Made by a program: the position numbers and the translations under genes
Origin: Streptomyces guryensis
GTDB lineage: Bacteria; Actinomycetota; Actinomycetes; Streptomycetales; Streptomycetaceae
Direction of reading: 5' to 3'
Assembly: GCF_021261325.1 (NCBI RefSeq)
Contig: NZ_JAJSBI010000049.1
Span: 1-39,030 of the forward strand
DNA length: 39,030 nucleotides
Part shown: in pieces, positions 21,643-30,401 of the stretch
Layout of the letters: each line of letters starts with the position of its first letter
How positions within the stretch are numbered: position 1 is the first letter of the stretch
The notes under the pieces: generated by a model
Told to the model about the DNA's origin: nothing
The model's database searches: none
The model's input: only the letters and a program-made list of their open reading frames with translations

Positions 21643-24570
21643 ATGGTCGGGATGGGGGTGGTGCTAGTGCCGGAGAAGAAGCCGTCGCGGCAGGACCTGA
21701 ACAGGAGCCGCCGCAGAGGTGGCTTTGTCGGTCGGCAGGGCGAACTGGGCCTGTTCCGCGACAACTTGGCCCGCGACCCCGAGGACGAGGCCTTTCAGTA
21801 CCTGTTCCACGTGCACGGACAGGCCGGCGTCGGCAAGACGTCGCTGGTGCGGCAATGGGACTGCGCGGCCCGGGAGTTGGGCGCGGTGACCGTGTACCTC
21901 GACGACGACGTGCACAGCGTCGTCGAGGCGATGGAGGCGATCAGCACCCAACTGAGGCTTCAGGGCACGCCGTTGAAGGGGTTCGAGAAGCTGCTGGCGG
22001 CGTATCGACAGCGCCGTCACGAGGCCGAGACGCCCCTGCTGGGCGGCGCCGACGGCACGGCGGGCGACGGGTCCGCGCCCGCCGCGTCACCGACCGCCAC
22101 GGTGATGGCACAGGCCGGGCTCGCCGGGCTGGGGCTGCTGCCGGGGATGGGCCCGATCGCCGGTGCGCTGAATCCGCAGCAGCTGGCGCAGAGCGCCGAC
22201 CGGGTGCGCGTCGCGCTCAGCGCCCGGCTGCGCAGTCACGACGACGTCCAGCTGGTGATGTCCCCGGTGCGGGTGCTGACGCCGGTGTTCCTGAAGGACC
22301 TGACCGAGGTTGCCGAGCGTCGGCCGTGGGTCGTGCTGTTCTTCGACGTGTACGAGCGGACCGCCCCGGTGCTGGACGAGTGGCTCCAGGACATCCTGGT
22401 CGGCGAGGACTACCCGGAGCTCCCGGTGAACGTCCTGGCAGTGCTCTCCGGCCAGGGGCGGCTCGATGTCCGCTGGTGGGGCGACCACCTGGATCTCGTG
22501 GCCGAGGCCCCGCTGGCGGTGTTCACCGAGGACGAGGCCCGGCAGCTGCTGGCCGGCCGCGGTGTGACCGACGAGGGCGTCGTACGGGTCGTCCTCCAGC
22601 TGACCGGCCGGCTGCCGGTGCTGGTCGACACGCTCGCCCTGAAGGGCCCGCAGGACCCGGGCGAGGTCGCCGATCCGTCCGAGACGGCGGTGGGCCGCTT
22701 CCTGAGATGGGTGCGGGACCCCGATCAGCAGGGAGCCGCCCTGGTCTGCGCGCTGCCGCTCCAGCTGGACGAGGACGTCTACCGCGCGACGGTCCCCGAG
22801 GCGGCGGTCGACCAGTACACGTGGCTCCGCAGCCTGCCCTTCGTCACTTACCAGGCCGGTCGCTGCCGCTACCACGATGTCGTACGCGACCCGATGCTCC
22901 GCCTGCAACGGACCCAGTCCCCCACTCGGTGGCAGCAGCACCACACTCTCCTCGCCGACCTCCACCGGCAGCGCCGCCATGCCTCGGAGGACACGCTGCC
23001 TCCCGGCGAGCTCTGGAATGACACCGCTTGGCGGGACCACAGGCTCAACGAGACCTACCACCACCTGTGCGCCCGCTCCGGTGCCGCCCTCTCCGAGGCC
23101 CTCTACGACGTCGTACACGCTTGCGATCACGGCAAGGAGGACCTGCGGCGCTGGACCCAGATGATCGCCCAGGCCGGGCGCGACTGCGCGGACGAGAACC
23201 TCGTGCGGTGGGGGGAACGGCTGACCGCAGCGGCCCGGGAGGATGCCACGGGCCTCGTCGCCACGATGACGCAGGTGCTGGGCGCGTCGGCGCTCGGGGA
23301 CTCCGGGCGGGTGCTGGCGTACACCTTGCGGGGGCGTGAACATCGCAATGCGCGGCGTTACGAGGAGGCGCTGAGCGATTACGCGTCCGCGCTGAGCCTG
23401 GACGCCGGGTTCGCTCGCGCGCTGTACGGGCAGGGTGAGGCCTACCGGCTCCTGGGGCGCTACGACGAGGCGCTCATCAGCTTGACGCGGGCCGTCGAAC
23501 TCGAACCGGACGACGGTTCGTATCTCGAGAGCCGCGGGATGACCTACCAGGTCTTGGGGCGTTACGTCGACGCCCTCGCCGACCAGAACCGCGCCCTCGA
23601 ACTCGATCCCGGCAACGCCTGGCTCGTCAGCAGCCGCGCGGGCACGTATCACGCCATGGGCCGCTACGACGACGCCCTCGCCGATCACGACCGCGCCATC
23701 GGCATCGACCCCGGCAACGCGTGGTTCATCGACAGCCGCGCCAACACCCATCGTGCGATGCGACGCTACGACGATGCCCTCGCCGGCCACATCCGCGCGC
23801 TCGAACTCACCCCGGACCGCGCCTGGTCCTTCAGCAGGCGCGCGGCGACGTACCAAGCGATGGGCCGCTACGAGGACGCCCTCGCCGATCACGACCGCGC
23901 CATCGGCATCGAACCGGACAACGCCAGGTTCATCGTCGACCGCGCCGAGACCTATCGGACGGCGGAACGCCACGACGACGCCGTGGCCGACTACGACCGC
24001 GCCGTCGAACTCGCCCCGGGCCACTCCTTGCCCTTCGCCGTGCGTGCCCTCGCCCTGCGCGCGCTGGGTCGCTACGACGACGCCCTGCCCGACCACGACC
24101 GCGCCCTCGAACTCGACCCCGACAGCGCCTGGATGACCGCGAATCGTGGCGATATCTATCGTGCCATGGGCTGCTACGACGACGCGGTGGCCGACTACAC
24201 CCGTGCCGTCGAACTCGCTCCGGACCGTGCCTGGTACCGCTTCGATTACGGGATCGCGCTGCGCCTCCTGTACAGTCCGGAACACCGCGACCATCTGCGT
24301 CGGGTGACGGAGATGTACTGCGCCGGGGCATCCGCGGACGGCCCGAACGCCGTGAACGTCAAGGGAAACCTCACGATCGTGCACTGCGCCGCACAGGAGT
24401 GGGACAGTGCGGCCGAGGAACTGGAGCGTTTCCTGGCATGCGCCCCCACTCCTCGCCGTATCCGTGAAGCGGTGGATGATCTCTCTGATCTCCAGACGTC
24501 CTTCCCCACGGACGTGATCCGGATCCAGCCGCTCCGCGAGCGCCTAGAGGATGCCGCTGGGCAGACGTAG
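21643..24570 (+). CDS. STAND-type P-loop ATPase with C-terminal TPR array
   Basis: 975 residues. GGFVGRQGELGLFRDNL (26-42) is the typical lead-in of STAND ATPases, Walker A is GQAGVGKT (59-66), and a Walker B-like VVLFFDVYE lies at about 229-237. Helical and winged-helix-like parts follow. From about 557 to 870 come nine TPR units of 34 residues with the pattern R-x-x-x-Y-x-x-M-G-R-Y-D-D-A-L-A-D-x-x-R-A-x-E-L-x-P. A 100-residue tail completes it. STAND proteins are switches in which the repeats sense a ligand and the ATPase oligomerises, usually to drive an effector domain. I see no nuclease, TIR or protease effector at the N-terminus. ATG 21643 lacks a good ribosome-binding site; ATG 21652 is an alternative. 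Flanked by IS DNA on the left and element relics on the right. Roles from regulation to phage sensing are possible. Confidence 0.85.
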   Translation: MVGMGVVLVPEKKPSRQDLNRSRRRGGFVGRQGELGLFRDNLARDPEDEAFQYLFHVHGQAGVGKTSLVRQWDCAARELGAVTVYLDDDVHSVVEAMEAISTQLRLQGTPLKGFEKLLAAYRQRRHEAETPLLGGADGTAGDGSAPAASPTATVMAQAGLAGLGLLPGMGPIAGALNPQQLAQSADRVRVALSARLRSHDDVQLVMSPVRVLTPVFLKDLTEVAERRPWVVLFFDVYERTAPVLDEWLQDILVGEDYPELPVNVLAVLSGQGRLDVRWWGDHLDLVAEAPLAVFTEDEARQLLAGRGVTDEGVVRVVLQLTGRLPVLVDTLALKGPQDPGEVADPSETAVGRFLRWVRDPDQQGAALVCALPLQLDEDVYRATVPEAAVDQYTWLRSLPFVTYQAGRCRYHDVVRDPMLRLQRTQSPTRWQQHHTLLADLHRQRRHASEDTLPPGELWNDTAWRDHRLNETYHHLCARSGAALSEALYDVVHACDHGKEDLRRWTQMIAQAGRDCADENLVRWGERLTAAAREDATGLVATMTQVLGASALGDSGRVLAYTLRGREHRNARRYEEALSDYASALSLDAGFARALYGQGEAYRLLGRYDEALISLTRAVELEPDDGSYLESRGMTYQVLGRYVDALADQNRALELDPGNAWLVSSRAGTYHAMGRYDDALADHDRAIGIDPGNAWFIDSRANTHRAMRRYDDALAGHIRALELTPDRAWSFSRRAATYQAMGRYEDALADHDRAIGIEPDNARFIVDRAETYRTAERHDDAVADYDRAVELAPGHSLPFAVRALALRALGRYDDALPDHDRALELDPDSAWMTANRGDIYRAMGCYDDAVADYTRAVELAPDRAWYRFDYGIALRLLYSPEHRDHLRRVTEMYCAGASADGPNAVNVKGNLTIVHCAAQEWDSAAEELERFLACAPTPRRIREAVDDLSDLQTSFPTDVIRIQPLRERLEDAAGQT

Positions 24571-24807
24571 CCGACGGTTCAGGCAACTCCCAGCAGGCTC
24601 TTGGGTGGTTCGCTGATGGTGACGCGTTCAGTGGCCCCAGCAGGTAGGCGCACACAGGTGCAACGGACCTCTTGGGCCAAGATGGTGAGACGGAGTTGTT
24701 GTGTCCTTCGAATGAGACGGCCAGGAAAGCCCAGCTCACCATAACGGAGCGGGATATTCCGGGTGTGAACCTGCAACAAGGGACTTGCTCTGCCGGGGCT
24801 GCTGAGC

Positions 24808-25647
24808 GTGCCGACGCGATGGCTGTGCTGCACCTTCCTGCACGCCGTCGGCCTGAGCATCGCCGACGTCGACACGGACGAGTTCCTCAAGGAGGTCACC
24901 GATTTCGCGCAGACGCGGCCTCTGTTCACCTTGGCGTTCGGCCGGCCTGCCGTCGCTCGCGTCGCGGTGGAGGTCAGCGGATGGCCCGGGAGCCCGTTCA
25001 CACGGGTCGTCGTGTGCAGCGAGGTCAAGCCGGGGGGCCGGTTCGACGAGGCGCGGGTGAAGCTGCTGATTGGCGGTGACCGCATCAAGGCGCGCCGCAT
25101 GAGGCAGGACTTCTTCAGCTTCCGGCCCACGCACAAGCTGTGGCTGCTGGGCAACCACCGGCCCGGGGTGGGCACCGCGGGCTTCGCCTTCTGGCGCCGG
25201 ATGCGGCTGATTCCGTTCGGGCGGGTCGTCCCCGGTGGCCGCAGGATCGACAATCTGGCGGAGGTTCTTGTCACCGAGGAAGGTCCCGGCGTCCTCAGCT
25301 GGCTCATCGCGGGCGCCCAGCGTTATCTGAGCGGCCAGAAGGACCTCACTGGGCCCGAACGCGTCCGCATCGCCACGGCCGCCTGCGCCGGGACCGAGGA
25401 CCACACGGGCCGCTTCGTCGGTGAATCCTGCACACTGCGCCCCGGGCTGCGCGTGGGGCAGGCGCACCTCTGCGCGGTGTACCGGGCGTGGTGCCAGCAG
25501 GAGGGTGCTCCGGCCGTCTCGGCACGTGCCTTCGCGGCCCGGGTCCGTGAAAGGGCAGGGCTGGTGTCTCCGAAGGGGATGATCCTTTCCAACCAGCGGA
25601 AGTACTACCCGGGCATCGGTCTGGTCGCCGACGAGGAGACGGTATGA
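24808..25647 (+). pseudogene. Phage/plasmid primase-helicase (P4/D5 type) C-terminal part joined to an unrelated N-terminus
   Basis: From about 25018 the frame reads SEVKPGGRFDEARVKLLIGG, RIKARRMRQDFFSFRPTHKL, WLLGNHRPGVG, FWRRMRLIPFGRVVP and RKYYPGIGL. This is the second half of the SF3-helicase domain of P4-type primases used by Streptomyces integrative elements; Walker A, Walker B and the primase part are missing. Codons 24808-25017 (LHAVGLSIADVDTDEFLKEV, RPLFTLAFGRPAVARVAVEV) do not belong to a primase. They weakly resemble 2'-5' RNA-ligase-like proteins and probably derive from another broken gene. The chimera is unlikely to work. It keeps the usual downstream partner, DUF6009. Confidence 0.75.
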
Positions 25648-26044
25648 GTGCCCTCATCGCAGAGGACGAGCTCGCCTCGAGGTCGGCTTCATCTGGCTGG
25701 AGGACATCGGCGGGCTCGACTACGTCCGCCAGAGCCTGGACCGGCTGCCGAGCAGGCGGGGCAGGCCCGCCTGCCACCGCGACGGCCGCATGGTCGGGTA
25801 CGCCCGGCTGGGACCCGAGGCCAGACCGTCCCGTTCCTCGGGGACCTTCCGCCGCCGGGTCTTCTGGCTGCTGCCGCACGATCGCGGCACCGACCCGAAG
25901 GGGCTGTACGCCGCAGGTGCGCCGGCCGAGGCCGTGGACCCGCGCACCCTGGCACCGGGCAGCAAGGGGTGCAAGACCGAGCGGTCCGAGGGCGGCCCGC
26001 CGTCCTCCGCGATGCGAGAGCTCGGCATGGGGCTGCCGCTGTGA
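25644..26044 (+). pseudogene. DUF6009-family protein, one frameshift
   Basis: ATG 25644 overlaps the primase frame's TGA (ATGA). The start SALIAEDELAS then shifts near 25680, and EVGFIWLEDIGGLDYVRQSL, GRMVGYARLGPEARP, RRVFWLLPHDRGTDPKGLYA and KTERSEGGPPSSAMRELGM follow in the next frame to TGA 26044. I recognise this as the DUF6009 family that follows primase genes in Streptomyces integrative elements. Its function is not known to me. Confidence 0.65.
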
Positions 26045-26064
26045 ACGTTGCTGCCGGCGTGCGT

Positions 26065-26091
26065 GTGGGCCGCGGCTGTACCGCGGCCCAC
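26065..26091. terminator. 11-bp hairpin after DUF6009, before the convergent afsA-like gene
   Basis: GTGGGCCGCGG and CCGCGGCCCAC pair perfectly around CTGTA. It lies between the end of the element relics and the stop of the afsA-like gene and could end transcription from both sides. Confidence 0.65.
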
Positions 26092-26221
26092 GCCGGCCCT
26101 CTCAGTGTCCGTTTTGTTCGCCGATCGAAGGTGCCTGCACTGTCCTCAGGGTGCTCCACCCCTCCGCCGGGGAGCCGTCCTGATAGAGAGTGGTGAGGCG
26201 GCGTCGCAACGCCGGTCGCGG

Positions 26222-27163
26222 TTAGCTGAGCAGGCCGGTCAGTACGGACGTGAAGACCAGCTTGTCGTCCTGGCGTCCCGTCACTTCCACCGTCACCTGG
26301 TCGTGTTCCTGGGACACGGCGAAGGCCGCTTCGACGACGCACGGCTCGTCCAGCTCCGCGTAGCGGTGGAAAACGGTGGAGATCGCGGATGGCACCACCG
26401 TCATGGGAGCCACCAGGGCGCACGCGGCTTGCCGGGCCGCCTCCAGCAGGACCATGCCGGGATGGTGGTCGCCGGTGTGGTCGAACAGCACCGGATGGGT
26501 GGGGTCCGGTGTCAGCAGCCAGCGGTGCGGCTGGTCGGTCGGTGACAGCACCACGTCGGCGGTCCGTGCCCGCCCGACGGCGGACGGCGGCATCGTCTGG
26601 CGCGGGATCCCGCGCAGCGCGCTGACGTCGCAGGTGAGCCGGGTGCCGCGCAGCCGGCGGTAGACGGCGGGCGAGATGACGGTGAAGCGGCCGCCGCCGG
26701 CGGCGATCGCCTCGCCGTCGCGCCGTATGGACAGCTCCATGCGGAACCCGGTGGCCCTGCCGCCCCGGCGGGTGATGTCCGTGCAGGTCGCGGTCAGTTC
26801 CACGTCGGTGGGGGAGTGGCCGATGCCCAGCCGGTCGAGTTCCGTGCTGAACCCCAGTTCCCACATGACGAAGTGATGGCCGAGGGGTACGCCGAGTTCG
26901 GCGTGCGCGAGGAACAGCCCGGCCTGGCGAAACGTCTCTGCAGCCAGCAGCGGGTCGTGTCCCGTGCTGTCGGCGGACTGGAAGAACGTGTGGGCCCGGG
27001 GCCACTGCCCAAAGAGGGCGAATTGGGCCTCACCCTGCTTGGTGCAGCCGGTGAGGAAGACCTCGGCCAGGCAGGCCCGGTGGACGTACTCCTTGGGAAC
27101 GGTGGTGGTCAGGCGTGGCAGAGCCGGTGCCGGTTCGTCGGTCTGAGGCGGAGCCAGTTGCAT
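26222..27163 (-). CDS. AfsA/ScbA-type butyrolactone/butenolide synthase
   Basis: 313 residues with two AfsA hotdog repeats. The first runs KEYVHRACLAEVFLTG, FQSADSTGHDPLLAAETFRQ and LGVPLGHHFVMWELGF. The second runs VLSPTDQPHRWLLTPDPTHP, VLFDHTGDHHPGMVLLEAARQA and VVPSAISTVFHRYAELDEP. The glutamates in LLAAETFRQ and MVLLEAARQ are the conserved pair of this family. AfsA-type enzymes join a beta-ketoacyl chain from ACP to dihydroxyacetone phosphate, the first step of gamma-butyrolactone and butenolide signals. An upstream in-frame ATG at 27217 touches the ARE at 27221-27244 and lacks a ribosome-binding site. ATG 27163 has GGGAG six bases upstream and leaves room for the promoter. Divergent from the P450-HAD-SDR operon. 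Confidence 0.93.
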   Translation of the reverse strand: MQLAPPQTDEPAPALPRLTTTVPKEYVHRACLAEVFLTGCTKQGEAQFALFGQWPRAHTFFQSADSTGHDPLLAAETFRQAGLFLAHAELGVPLGHHFVMWELGFSTELDRLGIGHSPTDVELTATCTDITRRGGRATGFRMELSIRRDGEAIAAGGGRFTVISPAVYRRLRGTRLTCDVSALRGIPRQTMPPSAVGRARTADVVLSPTDQPHRWLLTPDPTHPVLFDHTGDHHPGMVLLEAARQAACALVAPMTVVPSAISTVFHRYAELDEPCVVEAAFAVSQEHDQVTVEVTGRQDDKLVFTSVLTGLLS

Positions 27164-27220
27164 CTGCGTCTCCCGGAGCGAGTGCTGGGAACGGCGGGAA
27201 GTCAAGGAAGCCGTCATGTA

Positions 27221-27244
27221 AGATACGGACCTACCGGTTTTGTT
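27221..27244. promoter_or_regulatory. Autoregulatory element (ARE) of the afsA-like gene
   Basis: 24 bases starting AGATACGGAC and ending CGGTTTTGTT match the receptor consensus ANAWACNNACYNNNCGGTTTKTTT at all but one position (G instead of T at position 22). This is the best ARE in the window. It lies upstream of the afsA-like gene, where butyrolactone receptors repress their signal synthase. Derepression by the ligand is inferred from the family. Confidence 0.85.
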
Positions 27245-27365
27245 CTCAATCGGGACCAGGGTAAAGGAACGGTCAAGTGTTCGGATTCTCTGGTTCCGGA
27301 AGCGGGGGCTTGAGATGCAGGGCTTCGACGTAGACGATCCGTTGATCTGAAGCTAACTGCCTTAT

Positions 27366-27378
27366 ATTCCTTAGGAAT
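27366..27378. promoter_or_regulatory. Short palindrome in the P450 promoter region
   Basis: ATTCCT and AGGAAT surround one T in an AT-rich stretch about 105 bases before the P450 start. Position fits an operator or a promoter-overlapping dyad. It does not match the ARE pattern, so a different regulator would use it. Confidence 0.4.
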
Positions 27379-27482
27379 TCAGGTGTGCGGCATGCCCTTC
27401 CGTGGCACTATCTTCACCCACCGCACTGCATGCTGTTTCGATTTCCGTACCGTCTGAACGGCCTTCAGGGGGAAGCCGACTG

Positions 27483-28718
27483 ATGGAAGAACCAACCGTA
27501 CCTGCTGTCCTGGACCCCAGCGGTCGGGACATCCATACCGAAGGTGCCTGCCTCAGAGCGCGTGGTCCGGCCGTCCTCGTCCAACTGCCGGGCGGAGTGC
27601 AGGCCTGGGCGGTCACCCGGCACGCGCTCATCAAGCGACTGATGACCGACCCGCGGGTGTCCAAGGATGCCTACCGGCACTGGCCCGCCTGGATGAGCGG
27701 AGAGGTCGACGACTCGTGGCCGCTGGCCATGTGGGTCTCCGTACGGAACATGCTCACCGCCTACGGCGAGGAGCACAGGCGGCTGCGCCGGCTGGTGGCC
27801 CCGGCATTCACCGCACGGCGCACCGCACTGCTCCAGGCGAGGATCACGCAGATCGTCGACGAGCTGACCGAGCGGCTGGCACACGTCCCGCCGGGCCATG
27901 TCGTCGACCTGCGCAAGGAGTTCTGCTTCGCCCTGCCCATCCAGGTCATCTCCGAGATGCTCGGCCTCGACAAAGCCGGCTGGCAGGACCTGCACCGGGT
28001 GGTCGACGTCCTGTTCACCACCACGACCACCTCCGAAGCGGCACAGGCCAACCAGGCGGAGCTCTACGCGCTGCTCTTCGGCCTCGTGGCCGACAAACGG
28101 CGCTCTCCCGGAGAGGACATGACGAGCGAGCTCATCGCCGTACGCGACGAGGAGGGCTCGGGCCTCACCGAGAAGGAACTCGTCGACACCCTGCTGCTGA
28201 TCATCGGCGCCGGTCACGAGACCACCGTCAACCTCCTGGACCGGGCGATCACCGCCCTGCTCACCCACCCCGACCAACTACACCTGGCCCGGCAGGGCGT
28301 CGTCTCTTGGGAGGCGGTGGTGGACGAGACCCTGCGCTCCCAGGCGCCGGTCGCCAACATCCCGCTGCGCTTCGCGGTCGACGACATCGACTACGGCGAC
28401 GTACGCATCGCCCGGGGCGAAGCGATCCTGATGTCCCTCGCGGCCGCCGGGCGCGACCCCGAGCAGCACGGCCCGGACGCGGACCGCTTCGACGCCACCC
28501 GCCCGACCAGCCGGGACCATCTGGCCTTCGGACACGGGGTGCACCACTGTCTGGGCCGGCCCTTGGCGATGAGCGAGGCGACCACGGCCCTGCCGGCCCT
28601 CTTCGCCCGCTTCCCGCACCTGCGGCTGGCCGTGCCGCCACAAGAACTGCGCCCGCTCGAGTCCTTCATCTCCAGCGGCCACCGCGAGCTTCCGGTGGTC
28701 CTCAACCCCCCGCAATGA
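27483..28718 (+). CDS. Cytochrome P450, probable butenolide-pathway hydroxylase
   Basis: 411 residues, a normal soluble bacterial P450. The I-helix is GAGHETT (242-248), ExxR is ETLR (282-285), and the heme motif FGHGVHHCLG (349-358) carries Cys356. The acid-alcohol pair of the I-helix is E-T. It hydroxylates using ferredoxin electrons. ATG 27483 follows GGGGGAAG; an ATG 81 bases farther upstream would add 27 residues lacking P450 features. The stop overlaps a possible ATG of the HAD frame, and the HAD start follows within 27 bases, so the genes form an operon. Its place beside afsA, HAD and SDR genes is that of SrrO, the P450 that hydroxylates the side chain of the S. rochei butenolides. Substrate assignment is inference. 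Confidence 0.92.
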   Translation: MEEPTVPAVLDPSGRDIHTEGACLRARGPAVLVQLPGGVQAWAVTRHALIKRLMTDPRVSKDAYRHWPAWMSGEVDDSWPLAMWVSVRNMLTAYGEEHRRLRRLVAPAFTARRTALLQARITQIVDELTERLAHVPPGHVVDLRKEFCFALPIQVISEMLGLDKAGWQDLHRVVDVLFTTTTTSEAAQANQAELYALLFGLVADKRRSPGEDMTSELIAVRDEEGSGLTEKELVDTLLLIIGAGHETTVNLLDRAITALLTHPDQLHLARQGVVSWEAVVDETLRSQAPVANIPLRFAVDDIDYGDVRIARGEAILMSLAAAGRDPEQHGPDADRFDATRPTSRDHLAFGHGVHHCLGRPLAMSEATTALPALFARFPHLRLAVPPQELRPLESFISSGHRELPVVLNPPQ

Positions 28719-28744
28719 GCCGCGCCTTCGAGGAGGACAACGAC

Positions 28745-29488
28745 ATGCCCGCCGCCCTGCAGCACCTTCACCTCGCCGCGGTGAACATCGACGGCGTCCT
28801 GCTGAACGACACCTTCAGCCCCGTCATCCGGCAGATGGTTCTCGAGCGGGGCGGTGAGTACACCGCCGAAGTCGAGTACGGGCTGTTCTCCCAGTCCCAG
28901 CTCGTGGCCGCCCGGGCGTTCGCCGAGGCCGCGAAGGTGACACTGACCCCACAGGAACTGCTGGACCTCTACCTCCAGGAGCGCGAGCGCTACCTCGCCC
29001 ATACCCCGGTGCGGGTACTCGACGGCGCCGCCGATCTGCTTGCCTTGCTGAGGGGGCTCGGACTGCGCATGGTGTGCTACGGCGGGCTGGACAAGGCGCA
29101 CTTCGACCGCCATCTCGGCCACCTCGCCCACTTCTTCGATGGTCCGGGCTATGTGTGCACCGACCGCTTCCGCCCCGGCATCCGGGAGATTACCCGGGAG
29201 ATCTTCCAGCTGCCCTACGACCGGGTGCTGTTCATCGACGACGTGGCCCGGTTCGCGGAAGAGGCCCGCAGGCTCGGCGTGCCCTTCATCGGCCGTCCCG
29301 GCGACTTCGAGCACGGGCACCAGCACTCCCTCATGCGGCGGATGGGTGTACAGCACGTGGTGCGCAGCCTGCGCGAGATCGACGAGGACCTGCTGCGGAC
29401 CGTGGACCGCGAGGCGGCGGCGGGCATCTTCCGACCGGACGGTGAGTCGTGCGCCACCCCCGGCCGGGCGGGAGCAGAACATGTCTGA
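28745..29488 (+). CDS. HAD-superfamily protein with Asn at the nucleophile position
   Basis: 247 residues. HAD core parts are motif I HLAAVNIDGVLL (9-20), the cap helices, motif II LRMVCYGGLDKAHF, the motif III region YVCTDRFRPGIREI and motif IV DRVLFIDDVARF with its double Asp. In motif I the first Asp of D-x-D, the residue phosphorylated in HAD phosphatases, is Asn (AAC at 28790-28792). In motif III the usual Lys is absent. GAGGAGG precedes ATG 28745. It lies between the P450 and SDR genes and overlaps the SDR start by 8 bases. In the S. rochei system the equivalent protein SrrP is taken as the phosphatase of the pathway. Whether this one can do that with Asn is doubtful; it may be a lyase-like or non-catalytic partner. 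Confidence 0.85.
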   Translation: MPAALQHLHLAAVNIDGVLLNDTFSPVIRQMVLERGGEYTAEVEYGLFSQSQLVAARAFAEAAKVTLTPQELLDLYLQERERYLAHTPVRVLDGAADLLALLRGLGLRMVCYGGLDKAHFDRHLGHLAHFFDGPGYVCTDRFRPGIREITREIFQLPYDRVLFIDDVARFAEEARRLGVPFIGRPGDFEHGHQHSLMRRMGVQHVVRSLREIDEDLLRTVDREAAAGIFRPDGESCATPGRAGAEHV

Positions 29489-30251
29489 CACAGCCGTCCC
29501 CCTGAGGGACAAGGTCGTGGTCATCACCGGGGCCAGCAGCGGGATCGGCGCGGCCGCCGCCCGCGTCTTCGCCCGGCAGGGCGCCCGCCTGGTGCTGTCC
29601 GCACGCCGCGAGGAACGGCTCCGTGAACTCGCGGGCCGCCTGCGGGAGCAGGGCGCGACGGTCAGTCACGTCGTCGCCGACGTCTCGCGCAGCGACGACG
29701 CTCTGGCACTGGTCGAGCACACCATGGACCGGTACGGCAGGCTCGACGCGGCTTTCAACAACGCCGGGACCGCCATCGAGAAGACGCCCTTGCACCTGAC
29801 CGACGACGACGCCTACGAACAGGTCATGGCCACCAACGCGCGCGGCGTGTGGAACTGCCTGCGCCACGAGATCGCCGCGATGCTCACCTGCGGAGGAGGC
29901 GCGATCGTCAACACCAGCAGCGTCGGCGGGCTGGTCGCCTCCTCGGTGGCCGCGCCGTACATCGCTTCCAAGCACGCCGTCATCGGCCTGACGAAGGCGG
30001 CCGCGGTCGAGTACGCCGCCCACGACATCCGGGTCAACGCGATAGCGCCCGGACTCGCCCGCTCCGAGATGGTCGACGAGTGGTTCGCGCGCCACCCCGA
30101 GGCGAGGGAGACAGCCCTGCGTTCGGCGCCGCAGCGGCGCGCGGCGGATCCCGAGGAGGTCGCCGAAGCTGCCGCATGGCTGTGCAGCGACCGGGCGTCC
30201 TTCGTCACCGGCGCGACCCTGGCCGTGGACGGAGGACGTACCGCCTGGTGA
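29481..30251 (+). CDS. Short-chain dehydrogenase/reductase
   Basis: 256 residues, classical SDR. Cofactor motif TGASSGIG (16-23), NNAG (93-96), catalytic Ser147, and Tyr160-x3-Lys164 in PYIASK; the C-terminus AAWLCSDRASFVTGATLAVDGG is standard. The Arg-rich SARREERLREL after strand 2 suggests NADP(H). GGGAG precedes ATG 29481, which lies inside the HAD gene end. As last gene of P450-HAD-SDR and upstream of a strong terminator, it fits the BarS1/SrrG-type reductase or dehydrogenase step of butyrolactone/butenolide synthesis. The direction of the reaction is not predictable. Confidence 0.93.
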   Translation: MSDTAVPLRDKVVVITGASSGIGAAAARVFARQGARLVLSARREERLRELAGRLREQGATVSHVVADVSRSDDALALVEHTMDRYGRLDAAFNNAGTAIEKTPLHLTDDDAYEQVMATNARGVWNCLRHEIAAMLTCGGGAIVNTSSVGGLVASSVAAPYIASKHAVIGLTKAAAVEYAAHDIRVNAIAPGLARSEMVDEWFARHPEARETALRSAPQRRAADPEEVAEAAAWLCSDRASFVTGATLAVDGGRTAW

Positions 30252-30288
30252 CCCGGCAGTGCAGCGGCGGCGCTTTCGCCGCGGCGAC

Positions 30289-30332
30289 AGAGGTGTTCGG
30301 GACAGCTGGTCACAGCTGTCCCGAACACCTCT
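30289..30332. terminator. 20-bp perfect stem terminator after the SDR gene
   Basis: AGAGGTGTTCGGGACAGCTG and its exact complement surround GTCA. It stands between the P450-HAD-SDR operon and the first tetR gene, so the regulator has its own promoter. No U-run follows. Confidence 0.85.
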
Positions 30333-30401
30333 TGTCAAGGCACTCTCCATGGTCCAACGCAAAACGGACCGCGCTGCTTCTTTTCGCCGCCGCATGCGGT
30401 A

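Noticed and set aside
22087..24384. 765-codon minus-strand frame opposite the STAND gene
   Set aside because: Its repeats are mirror images of the TPR coding repeats and it shows no folded motif of its own.
24579..24700. Minus-strand frame ending SEPPKSLLGVA
   Set aside because: It is part of a long frame without start signal or recognised sequence, opposite the spacer between the STAND gene and the primase relic.
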